A stretch of DNA of 64,000 bases from Mycobacterium sp. IS-1590 (GTDB lineage: Bacteria > Actinomycetota > Actinomycetes > Mycobacteriales > Mycobacteriaceae): contig NZ_LQIW01000006.1 in the NCBI RefSeq assembly GCF_001500025.1, positions 1-64,000 of the forward strand, given 5' to 3'. Below, in pieces: positions 16,817 to 28,574 of this stretch. The notes under the pieces were generated by a model. The model searched no databases. It saw only the letters and a list, made by a program, of their open reading frames with translations, and was not told where the DNA came from. A program made the position numbers and the translations under genes. Each line of letters opens with the position of its first letter. The stretch's first letter is position 1.

Positions 16817-18318
16817 GCACCAGCGAGATTCCCGACACCGTCAACGCCGCCGATGTCGCGTCGTGGTCCGACGAATTCGATGTCGTGGTGGTGGGATTCG
16901 GCATCGCGGGAGGTTGCGCAGCGGTCAGTGCCGCGGCCACGGGCGCTCGGGTGCTGGTGCTGGAGAAGGCCGCCGATGCCGGCGGGACCAGCTCGATGGC
17001 CGGTGGGCACTTCTATCTGGGCGGCGGCACCGCCGTACAGCAGGCCACCGGTCACGAGGACAGCGCCGACGAGATGTACTCCTACCTCGTCGCGGTGTCG
17101 CCCGAACCCGACCACGACAAGATCCGCGCCTACTGCGAGGGCAGCGTCGAACACTTCAACTGGTTGGAGGACTTGGGTTTTCAGTTCGAGCGCAGCTACT
17201 ACCCGGGCAAGGTGGTGGTGCCGCCGGGCACCGAGGGCCTGTCGTACACCGGCAACGAGAAGGTGTGGCCGTTCTGCGAGCAGGCCAAGCCGGCACCGCG
17301 CGGGCATTCGGTGCCGGTGCCCGGTGAACTCGGCGGCGCCGCGATGGTCATCGACCTGTTGGTCAAGCGCGCCACCGAACTCGGCGTGCAGATCCGCTAT
17401 GAGACCGGCGTCACCAACCTCGTCGTCGAGGACGGGTCGGTGGTCGGCGTGCGGTGGAAGCACTTCGGCGAGACGGGCGCGGTCAAAGCGAAGGCGGTGA
17501 TCATCGCCGCCGGTGGGTTCGCGATGAACCCCGAGATGGTCGCCGAGTTCACGCCGGCACTCGGCCAGAAGCGCAAGACCAAGCACCACGGCGAGGTGGA
17601 GCCCTACATCCTGGGCAATCCCAACGACGACGGGTTGGGCATCCGGATGGGCATCTCGGCGGGCGGCGTGGCCAAGAACATGGACCAGCTGTTCATCACC
17701 GCGGCCGCGTATCCACCGGAGATTCTGCTCACCGGCGTGATCGTCAACAAGGACGGCCATCGCTTCGTCGCCGAAGACTCATACCATTCGCGCACTTCGG
17801 CTTTCGTGCTCGAACAGCCGGAACAGACCGCCTATCTCGTCGTCGACGAGGCCCATATGGAAATGCCCGAGATGCCGCTCATCAAGTTCATCGACGGCTG
17901 GGAGACCGTCGAGGAAATGGAAGCCGCCCTGGGCATCCCGCAGGGCAACCTGGTCGCCACGCTCAACCGGTACAACGAATTCGCCGCTCGCGGTGAGGAT
18001 CCCGACTTTCACAAACAACCCGAGTACGTGGCGGCCCAGGACACCGGCCCATACGCGGCGTTCGACCTGTCGCTGGGGCGCGCGATGTACTCCGGTTTCA
18101 CCATGGGCGGGCTCGCAGTGTCGGTCGACGGTGAGGTGCTACGGGAGGACGGCTCCGTGGTCCCCGGCCTCTATGCGGCGGGAGCGTGCGCGTCCAACAT
18201 CGCCCACGACGGTAAGGGCTACGCGAGCGGAACCCAACTCGGCGAAGGGTCGTTCTTCGGGCGGCGGGCGGGAGGACACGCAGCCCGCCGCGCGGGGGCG
18301 CACGCCGCGGCGCGTTAG
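16813..18318 (+). CDS. FAD-binding flavoprotein, ketosteroid-dehydrogenase/fumarate-reductase type (Rv1817-like)
   Basis: This 501-aa protein has the FAD motif [17 protein letters not shown] (about residues 26-42), the [23 protein letters not shown] flavin-contact block, and the C-terminal closure [36 protein letters not shown]. This is the KstD/fumarate-reductase flavoprotein family, which desaturates ketosteroids or reduces enoates. It corresponds to Rv1817. GTG 16813 overlaps the VOC stop (GTGA), so both are under the upstream KstR-type operator, supporting a sterol role. Its TAG interlocks with the TAA of the convergent ABC gene (TTAG at 18315-18318). The substrate is not established. Confidence 0.88.
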   Translation: MSTSEIPDTVNAADVASWSDEFDVVVVGFGIAGGCAAVSAAATGARVLVLEKAADAGGTSSMAGGHFYLGGGTAVQQATGHEDSADEMYSYLVAVSPEPDHDKIRAYCEGSVEHFNWLEDLGFQFERSYYPGKVVVPPGTEGLSYTGNEKVWPFCEQAKPAPRGHSVPVPGELGGAAMVIDLLVKRATELGVQIRYETGVTNLVVEDGSVVGVRWKHFGETGAVKAKAVIIAAGGFAMNPEMVAEFTPALGQKRKTKHHGEVEPYILGNPNDDGLGIRMGISAGGVAKNMDQLFITAAAYPPEILLTGVIVNKDGHRFVAEDSYHSRTSAFVLEQPEQTAYLVVDEAHMEMPEMPLIKFIDGWETVEEMEAALGIPQGNLVATLNRYNEFAARGEDPDFHKQPEYVAAQDTGPYAAFDLSLGRAMYSGFTMGGLAVSVDGEVLREDGSVVPGLYAAGACASNIAHDGKGYASGTQLGEGSFFGRRAGGHAARRAGAHAAAR

Positions 18319-20240
18319 ACCTTCGCCGGTTCGTCACCTTCGACGCGACCCAGCCGCCACTCGCCGTCGCCCAACAGCTCGAGTTCGTGGGTGTGGTGCT
18401 GTTCGACGGTGCTGCGGTGGCTCACGCTGACCAGGATGGTGTCGGGCAGCTCCTGGCGAACCAATTGGTAGAGCATGAACTCCAAGCCCTCGTCGAGCGC
18501 GGACGTGGACTCGTCGAGGAATACCGCCTTGGGTTTGGTGAGCAGGATCCGGGCGAAGGCGATGCGTTGCTGTTCGCCGGGGGAGAGCACCTTGGCCCAG
18601 TCGTCTACCTCGTCGAGACGGTCCGCCAGGTGCGGCAGCGCCACCTTGTGCAGCGTGTGGCGCAACGTCTTGTCGTCGATCTCACCGACCTCGTTGGGAT
18701 AGCTGACAACGGTGCGCAGGTCGCCCAGCGGCACGTACGGCATCTGCGAGAGGAACATCGTCTCGTTCGGACCGCACGGCCGGGTCAGCCGTCCCGAGGT
18801 GAACGGCCACAGCTGCGCCAGGCTGCGCAGCAGGGTGGTCTTGCCGCTGCCCGACTTGCCGGTGACCACCAACGAGTCGCCGACCTCCAACCGCATGTCG
18901 AGCGGTCTGATCAGTTGGCGGCCGTCGGGGGTGCGGACCTCGACGGCGGACAGTTCGACGGTGCCGTCCGCGCATGGCGCGGTGGTCAGCTCGGGCAGCG
19001 CCCGGCCCTCGTCGTTGGCGACCACCAGGCCGTGCAACCGGATGATCGCCGCTCGGTAACCGGCGAACTGGTCGTAGACGTTGCGGAAGAACGACAGGCC
19101 CTGCTCGATGTTGCCGAAGGCCGCCGCGGTCTGGCTCATCGCCCCGAGCGTGATCTCACCGGTGAAGAACCGGGGAAACTGCAGCAGGTAGGGCGGCACG
19201 ACGATGATCTGGTCCATCGACAGGTTCCAGCCGTAGAAGCCCATCATGCGGTTGATGTAGCGCTTGTAGTTGCTGACGACGGGCGCGAACAGCCGCCGCA
19301 GCCCCGACCTTTCGGCAACCTCGCCGCGGTAGAAGGCGACCGCCTCGGCCGCGTCGCGCAGCCGCACCAGCGCATAGCGGAAGGCCGCGTTGAACTTCTC
19401 GTTGTAGAACGACAGCCAGATGATCGGCCTGCCGATCCAGAACGCGAAGACCGAAGCCAGCAGCACGTAGGCCAACAGGATCCAGAACATCGCCCGCGGC
19501 ACGCTGCCGATGATCGGCAGCGTGAGCGTTCCCGACAGATTCCACAGGATCGCGGTGAAGGAGATCATCGAGACGATCGCACTGACCGCGCCGAACAGCA
19601 GCGTGGCGGTCGAGGTGTTGTTGGGTGTGTTCGGCAGGCCGCCGACCCCCGCGGTGAAGATGTCGATGTCGTACTGGATGCGTTGGTCGGGATTGTCGAT
19701 GGTGTCGTCGATGAAGCGGCCGCGGTAGTAGGCCTTGTCGTCCAGCCAGTCGCCGGTGAGCCGGTCGGTGAGCCAGACCCGCCAGGCCAACATGAACCGC
19801 TGAGTCATGAAGAGGTCGAGCATGATCCGCGCGACGTGGATGACGGCCAGGATCGCGAAGACCATCATCGACAGCCAGAATCCGTCCCTGCCGGAGTTGC
19901 GGATGGCGTCGTCGCCGCTGCCCAGACCGGATGCCACCACCTGGAAGCTGGTCATCATGTCGTTGCCCTGGAAGGTGAACAACACCGTCAGGCGAACCCC
20001 GATGATCACCGAGAGCAGCAGCGCGCCCAGCCACAGCCAGACCTTGACGCTCTCCGGACCCTTGAAGTAGTCGCCGGTGATACGCCAGAACTGACGGCCC
20101 CACACGGTGAACCTGGCGATGAGCACCAAGACGATCAGCGTGCACACCGCCGCGATCGCCCAGCCCCGCGCGATCCACACCAGCGACGTCCACAGTTCAC
20201 TGCCCCAGTCCAGCGTCGGGGTGAACATTCCCTCATTCAC
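18315..20240 (-). CDS. bacA: BacA/SbmA-type ABC transporter with fused ATPase (Rv1819c-like)
   Basis: This 641-aa fusion joins an SbmA/BacA membrane domain (residues 1 to about 380, roughly six helices) to an ABC ATPase. The ATPase shows Walker [13 protein letters not shown], signature [12 protein letters not shown] and Walker [10 protein letters not shown]. Rv1819c is known to move vitamin B12 and hydrophilic peptides such as bleomycin across the inner membrane. GTG 20240 is preferred because the Rv1819c N-terminus has the same four extra residues before the conserved FxPxxDW; ATG 20228 is the alternative. The upstream monooxygenase frame overlaps this start by 8 bp only because of its frameshift. 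Confidence 0.9.
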   Translation of the reverse strand: MNEGMFTPTLDWGSELWTSLVWIARGWAIAAVCTLIVLVLIARFTVWGRQFWRITGDYFKGPESVKVWLWLGALLLSVIIGVRLTVLFTFQGNDMMTSFQVVASGLGSGDDAIRNSGRDGFWLSMMVFAILAVIHVARIMLDLFMTQRFMLAWRVWLTDRLTGDWLDDKAYYRGRFIDDTIDNPDQRIQYDIDIFTAGVGGLPNTPNNTSTATLLFGAVSAIVSMISFTAILWNLSGTLTLPIIGSVPRAMFWILLAYVLLASVFAFWIGRPIIWLSFYNEKFNAAFRYALVRLRDAAEAVAFYRGEVAERSGLRRLFAPVVSNYKRYINRMMGFYGWNLSMDQIIVVPPYLLQFPRFFTGEITLGAMSQTAAAFGNIEQGLSFFRNVYDQFAGYRAAIIRLHGLVVANDEGRALPELTTAPCADGTVELSAVEVRTPDGRQLIRPLDMRLEVGDSLVVTGKSGSGKTTLLRSLAQLWPFTSGRLTRPCGPNETMFLSQMPYVPLGDLRTVVSYPNEVGEIDDKTLRHTLHKVALPHLADRLDEVDDWAKVLSPGEQQRIAFARILLTKPKAVFLDESTSALDEGLEFMLYQLVRQELPDTILVSVSHRSTVEQHHTHELELLGDGEWRLGRVEGDEPAKV

Positions 20241-21936
20241 TCCGGCAAGGTACCTTCTCGGGCCGCCGCAGGCGCTTCAGAAGGGCCAACCGCGGGTCGC
20301 GAATCTGACGAGGGGCGCTCATCGGGCGAATGTCGAGCGCAGATGTGCCGCCAGGTCCTCGGGGTCGACGTGGGCCGCCGCATAACCGAGGTAGCCGTCG
20401 GGTCGCACCACGAACATCGACCGCTCCGCACAGTCGCAGGCGCGGGCGAAATGCCCTTCGGCGTCGCGGATCAGCGGTAACGCCGTGTCGGTGACGTCGG
20501 CGCCGGGCGCGGCGACCAGACGCGGTCATGCGGTCGCCCGCCACGGCCATCGCCGCTGCGGCGGCACGTTCGAAGTCCGCCACGTCGGCGGTGGCGCACC
20601 CCGGACCGGCGTACAGCAGCACGGTGTGGTGGGGGCCGAAGAGCTCAAACAAGCGGAGCGGGCCGGTGACGGCGTCGCGAATCAGCCCGGTCGCGTCGTT
20701 GGCTCGTCGTCCCGCACCCGGCGCGACGATCGGGCTGTCCGCGTAGTCGATGAGCAACTGCGCCTCGCGGCGGATCACGTACCGCGGGTCGCTCGAGTCG
20801 GCACCGATACCGTCGCGGGCGCTGCGCACGGTGCGCCCGACCACCTCCTCGCCGACCGGCCGGCGTTCGGCGTCGTAGGTGTCGAGCAGAGCGGGCGCCG
20901 ACGCGCCCGACACGACCAACGCCAGTTTCCAGGCCAGGTTGTGGGCGTCCTGAATGCCGGTGTTCATCCCCTGCGCACCGGTCGGCGGGTGGATGTGCGC
21001 GGCGTCGCCGGCCACGAACACCCTGCCGCGCCGGTAGGCGTCGACGAGGCGATGGCTGATGCGGAAGACCGATGACCAGCGCAGTTCGCGCGCCGTGGTC
21101 GGTTCGGGGGAGAGTCGGTCCAAGACGGCCTGGATGTGGTGCAGTTCGGGTGCGCGGGTGCCCTCGAAGCCGTGCGCGACACCGTCGGCAGGCGTACTGG
21201 CCAATTCGTCGGGCACCAGCATCGACATCCGGTACCGGCGGCGATGATTCGTCTCCGCCCGAGGACCGTAGGGCGGCAGCGGTATGCACACCAGCAGATC
21301 CTCGGTGGTCCCGTTGGTCTGGCGCATCGACCGAACGGCGTAGCCGCGCGGCAGCGACCAGTCCACCTCGACATCACCGAGCATGTACTGCTCGGTGAAT
21401 GCGCCGCCCTCGAAGGTCAGGCCCAGCGCCTTGCGTACGGTGCTGTGCGCGCCGTCCGCGCCGACGAGGTAACGGGCCCGCACGGTGCGTTCCCCGACGC
21501 CGCTCAGTGTCGCGGTCACGCCGTCGGCGTCCTGATCGAAGCCGGTCAGCCGCCACCCACGCTCGACGCGCACCCCGCGCGACGTGAGTTCGTCGCCCAA
21601 GATGCGCTCGGTCACGTACTGAGGAATCGCGACGAAGCCGAAGGGCACGTCGGCGGGAACCTCGAAATCGAGCTGCGCGACCTGCTCGCCGTTGACGTAG
21701 ACCAGCTGACCGCGCATCGGGGTCGCCGCGTCGAGAATCCGCCCCAGCACGCCCATGTTCTCGAACACTTCGAGCGAACGGGATTGCACGCCAACCGCTT
21801 TCGCGTAGAGCGGTGGTTCGGTCAGTGGGTCGACGACCCGGCAGTCGATGCCGCGCCTGGCCAATTCGATCGCAGCGGTGAGCCCCACCGGCCCGGCACC
21901 GGCGATCAACACTTGTGTTTCCTCGAGGCTCGGCAC
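20233..21936 (-). CDS. FAD-dependent aromatic monooxygenase with C-terminal frameshift
   Basis: This is a class A flavin monooxygenase of the PHBH/MhpA type. The GxGxxG motif ([21 protein letters not shown], residues about 9-29) and the FAD/ribityl motif [25 protein letters not shown] are intact. From about position 20520 downward the open frame turns into Arg-rich sequence. The neighbouring frame instead encodes [20 protein letters not shown] and then [20 protein letters not shown], ending at a TGA at 20321-20319. That is the expected thioredoxin-like C-terminus, so one extra base lies near 20517-20535 in this sequence. This could be a sequencing error or a decaying gene. The substrate is unknown. 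It is divergent from ilvG with 19 bp between starts. Confidence 0.85.
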   Translation of the reverse strand: MPSLEETQVLIAGAGPVGLTAAIELARRGIDCRVVDPLTEPPLYAKAVGVQSRSLEVFENMGVLGRILDAATPMRGQLVYVNGEQVAQLDFEVPADVPFGFVAIPQYVTERILGDELTSRGVRVERGWRLTGFDQDADGVTATLSGVGERTVRARYLVGADGAHSTVRKALGLTFEGGAFTEQYMLGDVEVDWSLPRGYAVRSMRQTNGTTEDLLVCIPLPPYGPRAETNHRRRYRMSMLVPDELASTPADGVAHGFEGTRAPELHHIQAVLDRLSPEPTTARELRWSSVFRISHRLVDAYRRGRVFVAGDAAHIHPPTGAQGMNTGIQDAHNLAWKLALVVSGASAPALLDTYDAERRPVGEEVVGRTVRSARDGIGADSSDPRYVIRREAQLLIDYADSPIVAPGAGRRANDATGLIRDAVTGPLRLFELFGPHHTVLLYAGPGCATADVADFERAAAAAMAVAGDRMTASGRRARRRRHRHGVTADPRRRRAFRPRLRLCGAVDVRGATRRLPRLCGGPRRPRGPGGTSALDIRPMSAPRQIRDPRLALLKRLRRPEKVPCRSE

Positions 21937-21955
21937 GCCTGATTATGCTGCCACC

Positions 21956-23608
21956 ATGGGCACCGATGCACCGGCTCCGTCCGCAGTGAACGCAGGGCAT
22001 CTGATCGCTCGCCGGTTGCGCGCCAGCGGAATCGACACGGTGTTCACGCTTTCGGGCGGACATCTGTTCTCGATCTATGACGGTTGCCGGGCACACGACA
22101 TCCGGCTGGTCGACACCCGCCACGAGCAGACCGCCGCGTTCGCCGCCGAGGGCTGGTCCAAGGTCACCCGGGTGCCGGGCGTCGCGGCGTTGACGGCCGG
22201 GCCAGGCGTCACCAACGGCATGAGCGCGATGGCCGCGGCGCAGCAGAACCAGTCGCCGTTGGTGATCCTCGGCGGTCGCGCACCGGCGATGCGGTGGGGA
22301 CAGGGCAGCCTGCAGGAGATCGACCATGTCCCGTTCGTCGCACCGCTGACCCGCTTCGCCGCGACCGCGGACTCGCCGGACGCCGTTGCGGGACTGGTCG
22401 ATGACGCGCTGCGGGCCGCGGCCGGGGTGGCGGGCGGCCCATCCGGGGTGTCGTTCATCGACTTCCCGATGGACCACGTGTTCAGCGAGGCCCCGGACAC
22501 CGGCGCGGTGGGGGCCCTGAGCGAACCGACCGCGGGCGTAGAGGCCGACGGCGACGCCGTGGCCGTCGCGCTTGCCCTGCTGCGCGAGGCGCGGCGGCCG
22601 GTCATCATGGCCGGGACCAACGTCTGGTGGGGCCACGCGGAGACCGCGCTGTTGGAGCTGGCCGAAACGCTGCGCATCCCGGTGCTCATGAACGGCATGG
22701 CCCGCGGCACCGTTCCGGCCGACCACCAGCTCGCGTTCTCGCGGGCACGCTCAAAGGCGTTGAAGCAGGCCGATGTTGCGCTGGTGATCGGCGTGCCGAT
22801 GGACTTCCGACTGGGCTTCGGTGGCGTGTTCGGCGCGGACACCGCGCTGATCGCCGTCGACCGCTGCGCACCGGACCGAACGCATCAGCGGCCGGTCGCC
22901 GCGGGCTTGTACGGCGACATCACCGCCACGCTGTCCGCGCTGTCGACGGCACGACCGATCGATCACGAAGCCTGGATCGCCGACCTGCGTGCCACCGAGA
23001 CCGCGGTGCGTACCTCCGAGGCCGAGGAGCTGCGCGACGACCGCACGCCGCTGCACCCCATGCGCGTGTACGCCGAGATCAGCGCGATGCTCGAGCGCGA
23101 CGCGATCGTGGTGGTCGACGCCGGCGACTTCGGGTCCTACGCGGGTCGCGTCATCGATAGCTTCGTACCCGGCGCCTGGCTCGACAGCGGCCCGTTCGGC
23201 TGCTTGGGGTCCGGACCGGGATACGCCCTGGCCGCCAAGCTGGCCCGGCCCGACCGTCAGGTGATCCTGCTCCAGGGCGACGGCGCATTCGGGTTTTCCG
23301 GTATGGAATGGGATACGTTGGTGCGACACGGGATTCATGTCGTCTCGGTGGTCGGCAACAACGGCATCTGGGCGCTCGAGAAGCACCCTATGGAAGCGAT
23401 CTATGGGTATTCCGTCGTGGCTGACCTGCGACCCGGAACGCGGTACGACGAGGTGGTGAGGGCGCTCGGCGGACATGGCGAGTTGGTGTCGACGCCCGCC
23501 GAACTGCAACCGGCCCTGGAGCGGGCCTTCTCCTCGGCGCTGCCCGCGGTGGTCAACGTGCTGACCGACCCGACGATCGCCTACCCCCGCCGCTCCAACC
23601 TGGCCTGA
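21956..23608 (+). CDS. ilvG: Acetolactate synthase-like thiamine-diphosphate enzyme (IlvG/Rv1820)
   Basis: This 550-aa ThDP-dependent enzyme corresponds to Rv1820 IlvG. The catalytic glutamate lies in [14 protein letters not shown] (about residue 60), and the ThDP/Mg motif is [33 protein letters not shown]- and quinone-type central-domain features ([14 protein letters not shown]) are present. It may condense pyruvate in branched-chain synthesis, although related 2-hydroxyacyl-CoA lyase or oxalyl-CoA decarboxylase activities cannot be excluded. ATG 21956 lies 6 nt after TATGCT (21944-21949), a leaderless promoter, so the long upstream extension is not used. Confidence 0.85.
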   Translation: MGTDAPAPSAVNAGHLIARRLRASGIDTVFTLSGGHLFSIYDGCRAHDIRLVDTRHEQTAAFAAEGWSKVTRVPGVAALTAGPGVTNGMSAMAAAQQNQSPLVILGGRAPAMRWGQGSLQEIDHVPFVAPLTRFAATADSPDAVAGLVDDALRAAAGVAGGPSGVSFIDFPMDHVFSEAPDTGAVGALSEPTAGVEADGDAVAVALALLREARRPVIMAGTNVWWGHAETALLELAETLRIPVLMNGMARGTVPADHQLAFSRARSKALKQADVALVIGVPMDFRLGFGGVFGADTALIAVDRCAPDRTHQRPVAAGLYGDITATLSALSTARPIDHEAWIADLRATETAVRTSEAEELRDDRTPLHPMRVYAEISAMLERDAIVVVDAGDFGSYAGRVIDSFVPGAWLDSGPFGCLGSGPGYALAAKLARPDRQVILLQGDGAFGFSGMEWDTLVRHGIHVVSVVGNNGIWALEKHPMEAIYGYSVVADLRPGTRYDEVVRALGGHGELVSTPAELQPALERAFSSALPAVVNVLTDPTIAYPRRSNLA

Positions 23609-23739
23609 CTCGATTGCCGCGACCGTGCGGGTCTGCACACGACACGCCGCGAAATTCCAGCACTCCGCGCACGTTCGCGGCGGCGCGAGCGCGACGAAAA
23701 TGACTCGACCCATCCGGTCTCCGCGCCCATGCTGAACTC

Positions 23740-24582
23740 ATGGAGGTGCGCATACACGACTCTTCCGATGAGTTTCGCGCGATCGCCGAACCGCTGTACC
23801 GGCGCGACCCGATCGCCAACACCATCGAGCTCACGACCGTTGCCGCCGCGATCCCCGACGACGCGCTGTTGCTGTCGGTGTGGCAGAACTCGGACGTGGT
23901 CGGCGTCGCGCTGCACACCCCGCCATACCCGTTGGCGTGCAACGGTATTCCGATAGACTGCGTCGACGTCGTTGCGCGTGATCTCCGTCGGAGACGACCC
24001 GACCTGATCGGGGTCCGCGGTTCTCGTGAGATTGCCGTCGCGATCGCCGACGCCTGGCGGTCGCACGGCGGACGTGCGGGCACCGTCACGCTCGAAGAGC
24101 GGCTCTACCGACTGGGGACCCTGCGACCGCCGGCCGGCGTTGCGGGGGCGCCGCGATGGGCAGACGAGACCCACCGCGCGGTGCTCATCGGCTGGGTGGA
24201 GCGCTTCTTCACCGAGACCTTCGGCCATCCCCGCGACGACACCGCGGGGGCTCGCTTCGTCGATGCGGCCGCCGACCGGGGCGACCGGTTCCTGCTCTGG
24301 GACGTCGGCCGCACACCGGTCAGCACGGCGCTGCTGCGTGCGCCCGCGGCGGGGGTGTCGCGCATCGGCCCGGTCTATACACCCGGGGACCACCGGACCA
24401 ACGGCTACGGCTCGGCCGTCACCGCCGCAGCCGCACAGGCCGCACTGGACCGCGGCGACGCGGAGGTGGTGCTGTTCACCGATCAGGCCAATCCGACCTC
24501 GAACGCGATCTACCGAAGGATCGGCTTCGAGCCGGTGTCAGAATTCGCGCGCATCGACTTCCGCACGGTCGCCCGACCTTGA
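23740..24582 (+). CDS. GNAT family N-acetyltransferase
   Basis: This 280-aa protein has a C-terminal GNAT domain. RIGPVYTPGDHRTNGYGSAVTAA carries the acetyl-CoA pyrophosphate-binding pattern (xxGYG) and VLFTDQANPTSNAIYRRIGFEPV the conserved C-terminal block. The N-terminal half is a divergent GNAT-like module, as in many actinobacterial tandem acetyltransferases. The acceptor is unknown. The ATG at 23740 follows 131 bp of non-coding DNA after ilvG. It is not part of the M. tuberculosis gene order as I recall it, so it is probably a local insertion. Confidence 0.88.
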   Translation: MEVRIHDSSDEFRAIAEPLYRRDPIANTIELTTVAAAIPDDALLLSVWQNSDVVGVALHTPPYPLACNGIPIDCVDVVARDLRRRRPDLIGVRGSREIAVAIADAWRSHGGRAGTVTLEERLYRLGTLRPPAGVAGAPRWADETHRAVLIGWVERFFTETFGHPRDDTAGARFVDAAADRGDRFLLWDVGRTPVSTALLRAPAAGVSRIGPVYTPGDHRTNGYGSAVTAAAAQAALDRGDAEVVLFTDQANPTSNAIYRRIGFEPVSEFARIDFRTVARP

Positions 24583-24669
24583 CCGTGCCCAGACTGCTGG
24601 CGAAATGCGGCGTGTCGCGAAGCGGACACGCACGCTCGCCCGAAGGAGCGCAGCGCGTACGGTAGCGGT

Positions 24670-27006
24670 GTGGCAAAGACGAAGACCCGCACTTCAGGTC
24701 GTGTCAGCAACAGGTTCTGGAAAATGCTCGGCGCCAGTACCGACCGGAGCCAGGCGCAATCGATGGCGCAGGTACGCAGCTCGGCGGACTTCGACGAGAA
24801 GGCCGCGGCCCTCGACGACGAAAAGTTGAGCAAGGCCGCCAAGTTGCTGAACCTCGACGACCTCGCCGAGTCCACCGACATCCCGCAGTTCCTGGCGATC
24901 GCCAGGGAAGCCGCCGAACGCACAACGACGCTGCGGCCGTTCGACGTCCAGTTGCTGGGGGCCCTGCGCATGCTCGCGGGCGACGTGGTCGAGATGGCCA
25001 CCGGCGAGGGCAAAACGCTCTCGGGCGCGATCGCGGCGGCCGGGTACGCCCTGGGCGGACGGAGCGTGCACGTCATCACCATCAACGACTACCTCGCTCG
25101 CCGAGACGCCGAATGGATGGGCCCGTTGCTGGAGGCGCTGGGCCTGACCGTCGGCTGGATCACCGAGAGTTCGACCGCCGAGGAGCGCCGCGCGGCCTAC
25201 CAGTGCGACGTCACCTACGCCTCGGTGAACGAGATCGGGTTCGACGTGCTGCGCGACCAGTTGGTCACCGACGTCGCGGACCTGGTCTCGCCGAACCCCG
25301 ACGTCGCGCTGATCGACGAGGCCGACTCGGTGTTGGTCGACGAAGCGTTGGTTCCGCTGGTGCTGGCCGGCACGACCCACCGCGAGACCCCGAAGGTCGA
25401 GATCATCCGCATGGTCGGTGAACTCACCCCCGGTGTCGACTACGACACCGACACCGACAGCCGCAACGTCCATCTCACCGAGATCGGTGCACAGAAGATG
25501 GAGGCCAAGCTGGGCGGTATCGACCTGTATTCCGAAGAGCACGTCTCCGGCACGCTGACCGAGATCAACGTGGCGTTGCACGCCCACGTCCTGCTGCAAC
25601 GCGACGTGCACTACATCGTCCGCGACGACGCCGTGCACCTGATCAACGCCTCCCGGGGCCGCATCGCGCAACTGCAGCGCTGGCCCGACGGCCTGCAGGC
25701 CGCGGTCGAGGCCAAGGAGGGGATCGAGACCACCGAAACCGGCGAGGTGCTCGACACCATCACGGTGCAGGCACTGGTCAACCGGTACGCGACGGTGTGC
25801 GGCATGACCGGCACCGCGCTGGCCGCCGGTGAGCAGCTGCGCCAGTTCTACAAGCTGGGTGTGTCGCCGATCGAGCCGAACAAGCCGAACATCCGCGAGG
25901 ACGAGCCCGACCGGGTGTACGTCACCGCCGCGGCCAAGAACGACGCGGTCGTCGAGCACATCAAGGAGATTAACCAGACCCGCCAGCCGGTGCTCGTCGG
26001 CACCCGCGACGTCGCCGAATCCGAAGAGCTGCACGAGAAGCTCGTCAAAGCCGGTGTGCCCGCCGTCGTGCTGAACGCCAAGAACGACGCCGAGGAGGCC
26101 GCGGTGATCGCCGAGGCCGGCAAGCTGGGCAGCGTCACGGTGTCCACGCAGATGGCGGGCAGGGGCACCGACATCCGGCTCGGCGGTTCGGACGTCAGCG
26201 ATCACGACGCCAGAAAAGATGAGGTTGCCGAGCTCGGCGGATTGCACGTCATCGGGACCGGCCGCCACCACACCGAGCGGCTGGACAACCAGTTGCGCGG
26301 TCGCGCCGGGCGCCAGGGCGATCCCGGCTCGTCGGTGTTCTTCTCCAGCTGGGAAGACGACGTCGTGGTCGCGCATCTGGAACCCAACAAGCTGCCGATG
26401 GACACCGATGAGAACGGCCGCGTGGTCAGCCCCAAGGCGGCCAGCCTGCTCGACCACGCACAGCGCATCGCCGAGGGCCGGATGCTGGACATCCACGCCA
26501 ACAACTGGCGCTACAACCAGTTGATCGCCCAGCAGCGCGCGATCATCGTCGAGCGACGAAACACGTTGTTGCGCACGCCCACAGCGCGCGAGGAGCTCGC
26601 CGAGCTGTCGCCGAAACGCTACGAGGAGGTCGTCGAACGGCTCGGCGAGGAGAAGCTGGAGAAGATCTGCCGGCTGATCATGCTCTACCACCTCGACCGC
26701 GGCTGGGCCGACCACCTGGCGTACCTGGCCGACATCCGAGAGAGCATCCACCTGCGGGCGCTGGGCAACCAGACGCCGATCGACGAGTTCCACCGCATGG
26801 CCGTCGACGCGTTCGCATCGTTGGCCGCCGACGCCATCGAGGCGGCCCAGCAGACGTTCGAGACCGCGCCCTCGATCGAGGACGAACCCGGCGTCGACCT
26901 GTCCAAGCTGGCCCGCCCGACCTCGACGTGGACATACATGGTGCACGACAACCCGCTCGCCGACGACTCGCTGTCGGCGCTGAGCCTGCCGGGCGTATTC
27001 CGCTAG
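24670..27006 (+). CDS. secA2: Accessory preprotein translocase ATPase SecA2
   Basis: SecA2 powers export of a subset of mycobacterial proteins through SecYEG and supports virulence and persistence in pathogens. The 778-aa protein has motif [13 protein letters not shown], motif [31 protein letters not shown] and the final [13 protein letters not shown] helicase block, then helical scaffold. It is shorter than SecA1 and lacks the Cys/His zinc tail. GTG 24670 lies 6 nt after TACGGT (24658-24663), supporting a leaderless start. It heads a probable run with pgsA2 and the DUF881 genes, which follow 9 bp later. Confidence 0.96.
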   Translation: MAKTKTRTSGRVSNRFWKMLGASTDRSQAQSMAQVRSSADFDEKAAALDDEKLSKAAKLLNLDDLAESTDIPQFLAIAREAAERTTTLRPFDVQLLGALRMLAGDVVEMATGEGKTLSGAIAAAGYALGGRSVHVITINDYLARRDAEWMGPLLEALGLTVGWITESSTAEERRAAYQCDVTYASVNEIGFDVLRDQLVTDVADLVSPNPDVALIDEADSVLVDEALVPLVLAGTTHRETPKVEIIRMVGELTPGVDYDTDTDSRNVHLTEIGAQKMEAKLGGIDLYSEEHVSGTLTEINVALHAHVLLQRDVHYIVRDDAVHLINASRGRIAQLQRWPDGLQAAVEAKEGIETTETGEVLDTITVQALVNRYATVCGMTGTALAAGEQLRQFYKLGVSPIEPNKPNIREDEPDRVYVTAAAKNDAVVEHIKEINQTRQPVLVGTRDVAESEELHEKLVKAGVPAVVLNAKNDAEEAAVIAEAGKLGSVTVSTQMAGRGTDIRLGGSDVSDHDARKDEVAELGGLHVIGTGRHHTERLDNQLRGRAGRQGDPGSSVFFSSWEDDVVVAHLEPNKLPMDTDENGRVVSPKAASLLDHAQRIAEGRMLDIHANNWRYNQLIAQQRAIIVERRNTLLRTPTAREELAELSPKRYEEVVERLGEEKLEKICRLIMLYHLDRGWADHLAYLADIRESIHLRALGNQTPIDEFHRMAVDAFASLAADAIEAAQQTFETAPSIEDEPGVDLSKLARPTSTWTYMVHDNPLADDSLSALSLPGVFR

Positions 27007-27015
27007 GTTTAGCCC

Positions 27016-27642
27016 ATGACCGAGGCGCATGGCCAGGTGCCTTCGCCGCCGGACGAGGCGGGTCAGGCCCGCGAGCGGGTGCTCACGGTGCCCAACGCGC
27101 TCAGCGCGCTGCGACTGGTGCTGGTCCCGGTCTTCTTGTGGCTCCTGCTCGTGGTGCACGCCAACGCATGGGCGGTGGCCGTGCTGATGTTCAGCGGGTT
27201 CTCCGACTGGGCCGACGGCAAGATCGCCCGGCTGGTCGACAACCAGTCGTCGCGGCTGGGGGAACTGCTGGACCCCGCGGTGGACCGCATCTACATGCTG
27301 GTGATCCCGATCGCGATGGGGCTGCACGGATCGCTGCCCTGGTGGATCGTGCTGACCCTGATCGGGCGGGACGCCGTGCTCGCCGCGACGCTGCCGGTGC
27401 TGCGCAGCCGTGGCCTGACCGCGCTGCCGGTCACCTACATCGGCAAGGCCGCCACGTTCGCGTTGATGTCGGGTCTGCCGCTGATCCTGTTGGGGCAGTG
27501 GGACGCCACGTGGAGCCGGGTCGTGCTCGCCATCGGGTGGGGCTTTTTGATCTGGGGCCTGCTGATGTACCTGTGGTCCGCCGTGCTCTACCTGATCCAG
27601 GTGGGCATGGTGGTGCGCCGACTGCCGAAGGCGCCGCGATGA
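27016..27642 (+). CDS. pgsA2: CDP-alcohol phosphatidyltransferase (PgsA2-like)
   Basis: This 208-aa membrane enzyme of the CDP-alcohol phosphatidyltransferase family makes phosphatidylglycerol-phosphate or cardiolipin-type lipids from CDP-diacylglycerol. The catalytic motif [20 protein letters not shown] is present with the three essential aspartates, but nine residues separate AR from G where the consensus has eight. It matches Rv1822 (PgsA2). Five or six hydrophobic helices surround the motif. Its stop overlaps the next ATG (ATGA), tying it to the DUF881 proteins. The product lipid is not certain. Confidence 0.88.
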   Translation: MTEAHGQVPSPPDEAGQARERVLTVPNALSALRLVLVPVFLWLLLVVHANAWAVAVLMFSGFSDWADGKIARLVDNQSSRLGELLDPAVDRIYMLVIPIAMGLHGSLPWWIVLTLIGRDAVLAATLPVLRSRGLTALPVTYIGKAATFALMSGLPLILLGQWDATWSRVVLAIGWGFLIWGLLMYLWSAVLYLIQVGMVVRRLPKAPR

Positions 27643-28553
27643 CGCAGAGCTTCCGCAACACACTCGGCGGCTACGACCCCGAATCGGGCCACAATGCCCA
27701 CGATGCGAACCGGCCGACCAAGATCCCGGTGCCGTCACTGCTGCGGTCCCTGTTGACCGAGCACCTCGACCCGGGATACGCCGCGGCCGCCGAGGCGAAA
27801 GCCGGCCTCGAACGGCCGAGGTGGCAGCAGTGGGCCTGGCAGCTCGCCGGCGCCTTGCTACTGGTGGTCGTGTTCGCCGCCGCGGTGGCACAGGCACGCG
27901 CGACCGCCCCCGGTGTCCGCGAAACGCAGCACGTTCTCGCGGGCAGCGTGCGGACGGCGCAGGCCGACACCACGGCCGCCGCCGAGCGGCGCGACACGCT
28001 GGCTGCCGAGGTCGACGACGAACGGCGCAGGCGCCTGGAAGGCGATGCGCGCGGCCAGCAGCTGCTCAGCCGCCTCGACGAGGCGAGCTTCGCCGCCGCG
28101 GCCACACCCGTGATCGGGCCCGGCCTGACGATCACCGTCACCGACCCCGGGGCGTCGTCGGCCAACCTCAGCGACGTCTCCAAACAACGTGTTCCGGGCA
28201 GCCAGCAGGTGATCTTGGATCGCGACCTGCAGATGGTCGTCAACTCGCTGTGGGTCAGCGGCGCCGAGGCGCTGTCGGTCGGCGGCGTGCGGATAGGCCC
28301 CAATGTGACTATCCGACAAGCGGGCGGCGGCATCCTGGTCGACAATCAACCGATCAGCAGCCCGTACGTCGTCCTCGCGATCGGACCGCCGCACGCGATG
28401 CAGGAGGTGTTCGACCGCAGTCCCGGTCTGCAGCGGCTGCGGCTGTTGGAGGCCTCCTACGGTGTCGGGGTGAGTGTGAGCGCCGGCGACGGGCTGCAGC
28501 TGCCCGCCGGCTCGGTCCGAGAAGTCAACTTCGCCAAGCAGATTGGGCAATGA
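27639..28553 (+). CDS. DUF881 family membrane-anchored protein (Rv1823-like)
   Basis: This 304-aa protein has a cytoplasmic N-terminus, one transmembrane helix ([20 protein letters not shown], about residues 65-84), a short coiled-coil region (residues about 100-145) and an extracytoplasmic DUF881 domain ([14 protein letters not shown]... to the C-terminus). DUF881 proteins flank the small basic protein in Gram-positive division or envelope clusters, but their biochemical role is unknown. The start overlaps the pgsA2 stop (ATGA). An open frame continues upstream through pgsA2 in a different register and is not coding. Confidence 0.88.
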   Translation: MTQSFRNTLGGYDPESGHNAHDANRPTKIPVPSLLRSLLTEHLDPGYAAAAEAKAGLERPRWQQWAWQLAGALLLVVVFAAAVAQARATAPGVRETQHVLAGSVRTAQADTTAAAERRDTLAAEVDDERRRRLEGDARGQQLLSRLDEASFAAAATPVIGPGLTITVTDPGASSANLSDVSKQRVPGSQQVILDRDLQMVVNSLWVSGAEALSVGGVRIGPNVTIRQAGGGILVDNQPISSPYVVLAIGPPHAMQEVFDRSPGLQRLRLLEASYGVGVSVSAGDGLQLPAGSVREVNFAKQIGQ

Positions 28554-28574
28554 CACGAACGTGAAGTCAGAAAC

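Noticed and set aside
20226..20228. ATG 20228 as start of the BacA-like transporter
   Set aside because: GTG 20240 gives the same N-terminal length as the M. tuberculosis protein; the ATG is kept only as an alternative.
18387..20480. Open frame of about 700 codons antisense to the BacA-like ABC gene
   Set aside because: Low-complexity His/Arg/Asp-rich translation with no domain; the sense gene is complete.
24694..27897. Open frame of more than 1000 codons antisense to secA2 and pgsA2
   Set aside because: Its codon pattern is the GC-driven complement of real genes; the sense strand encodes intact SecA2 and PgsA2 with all motifs.
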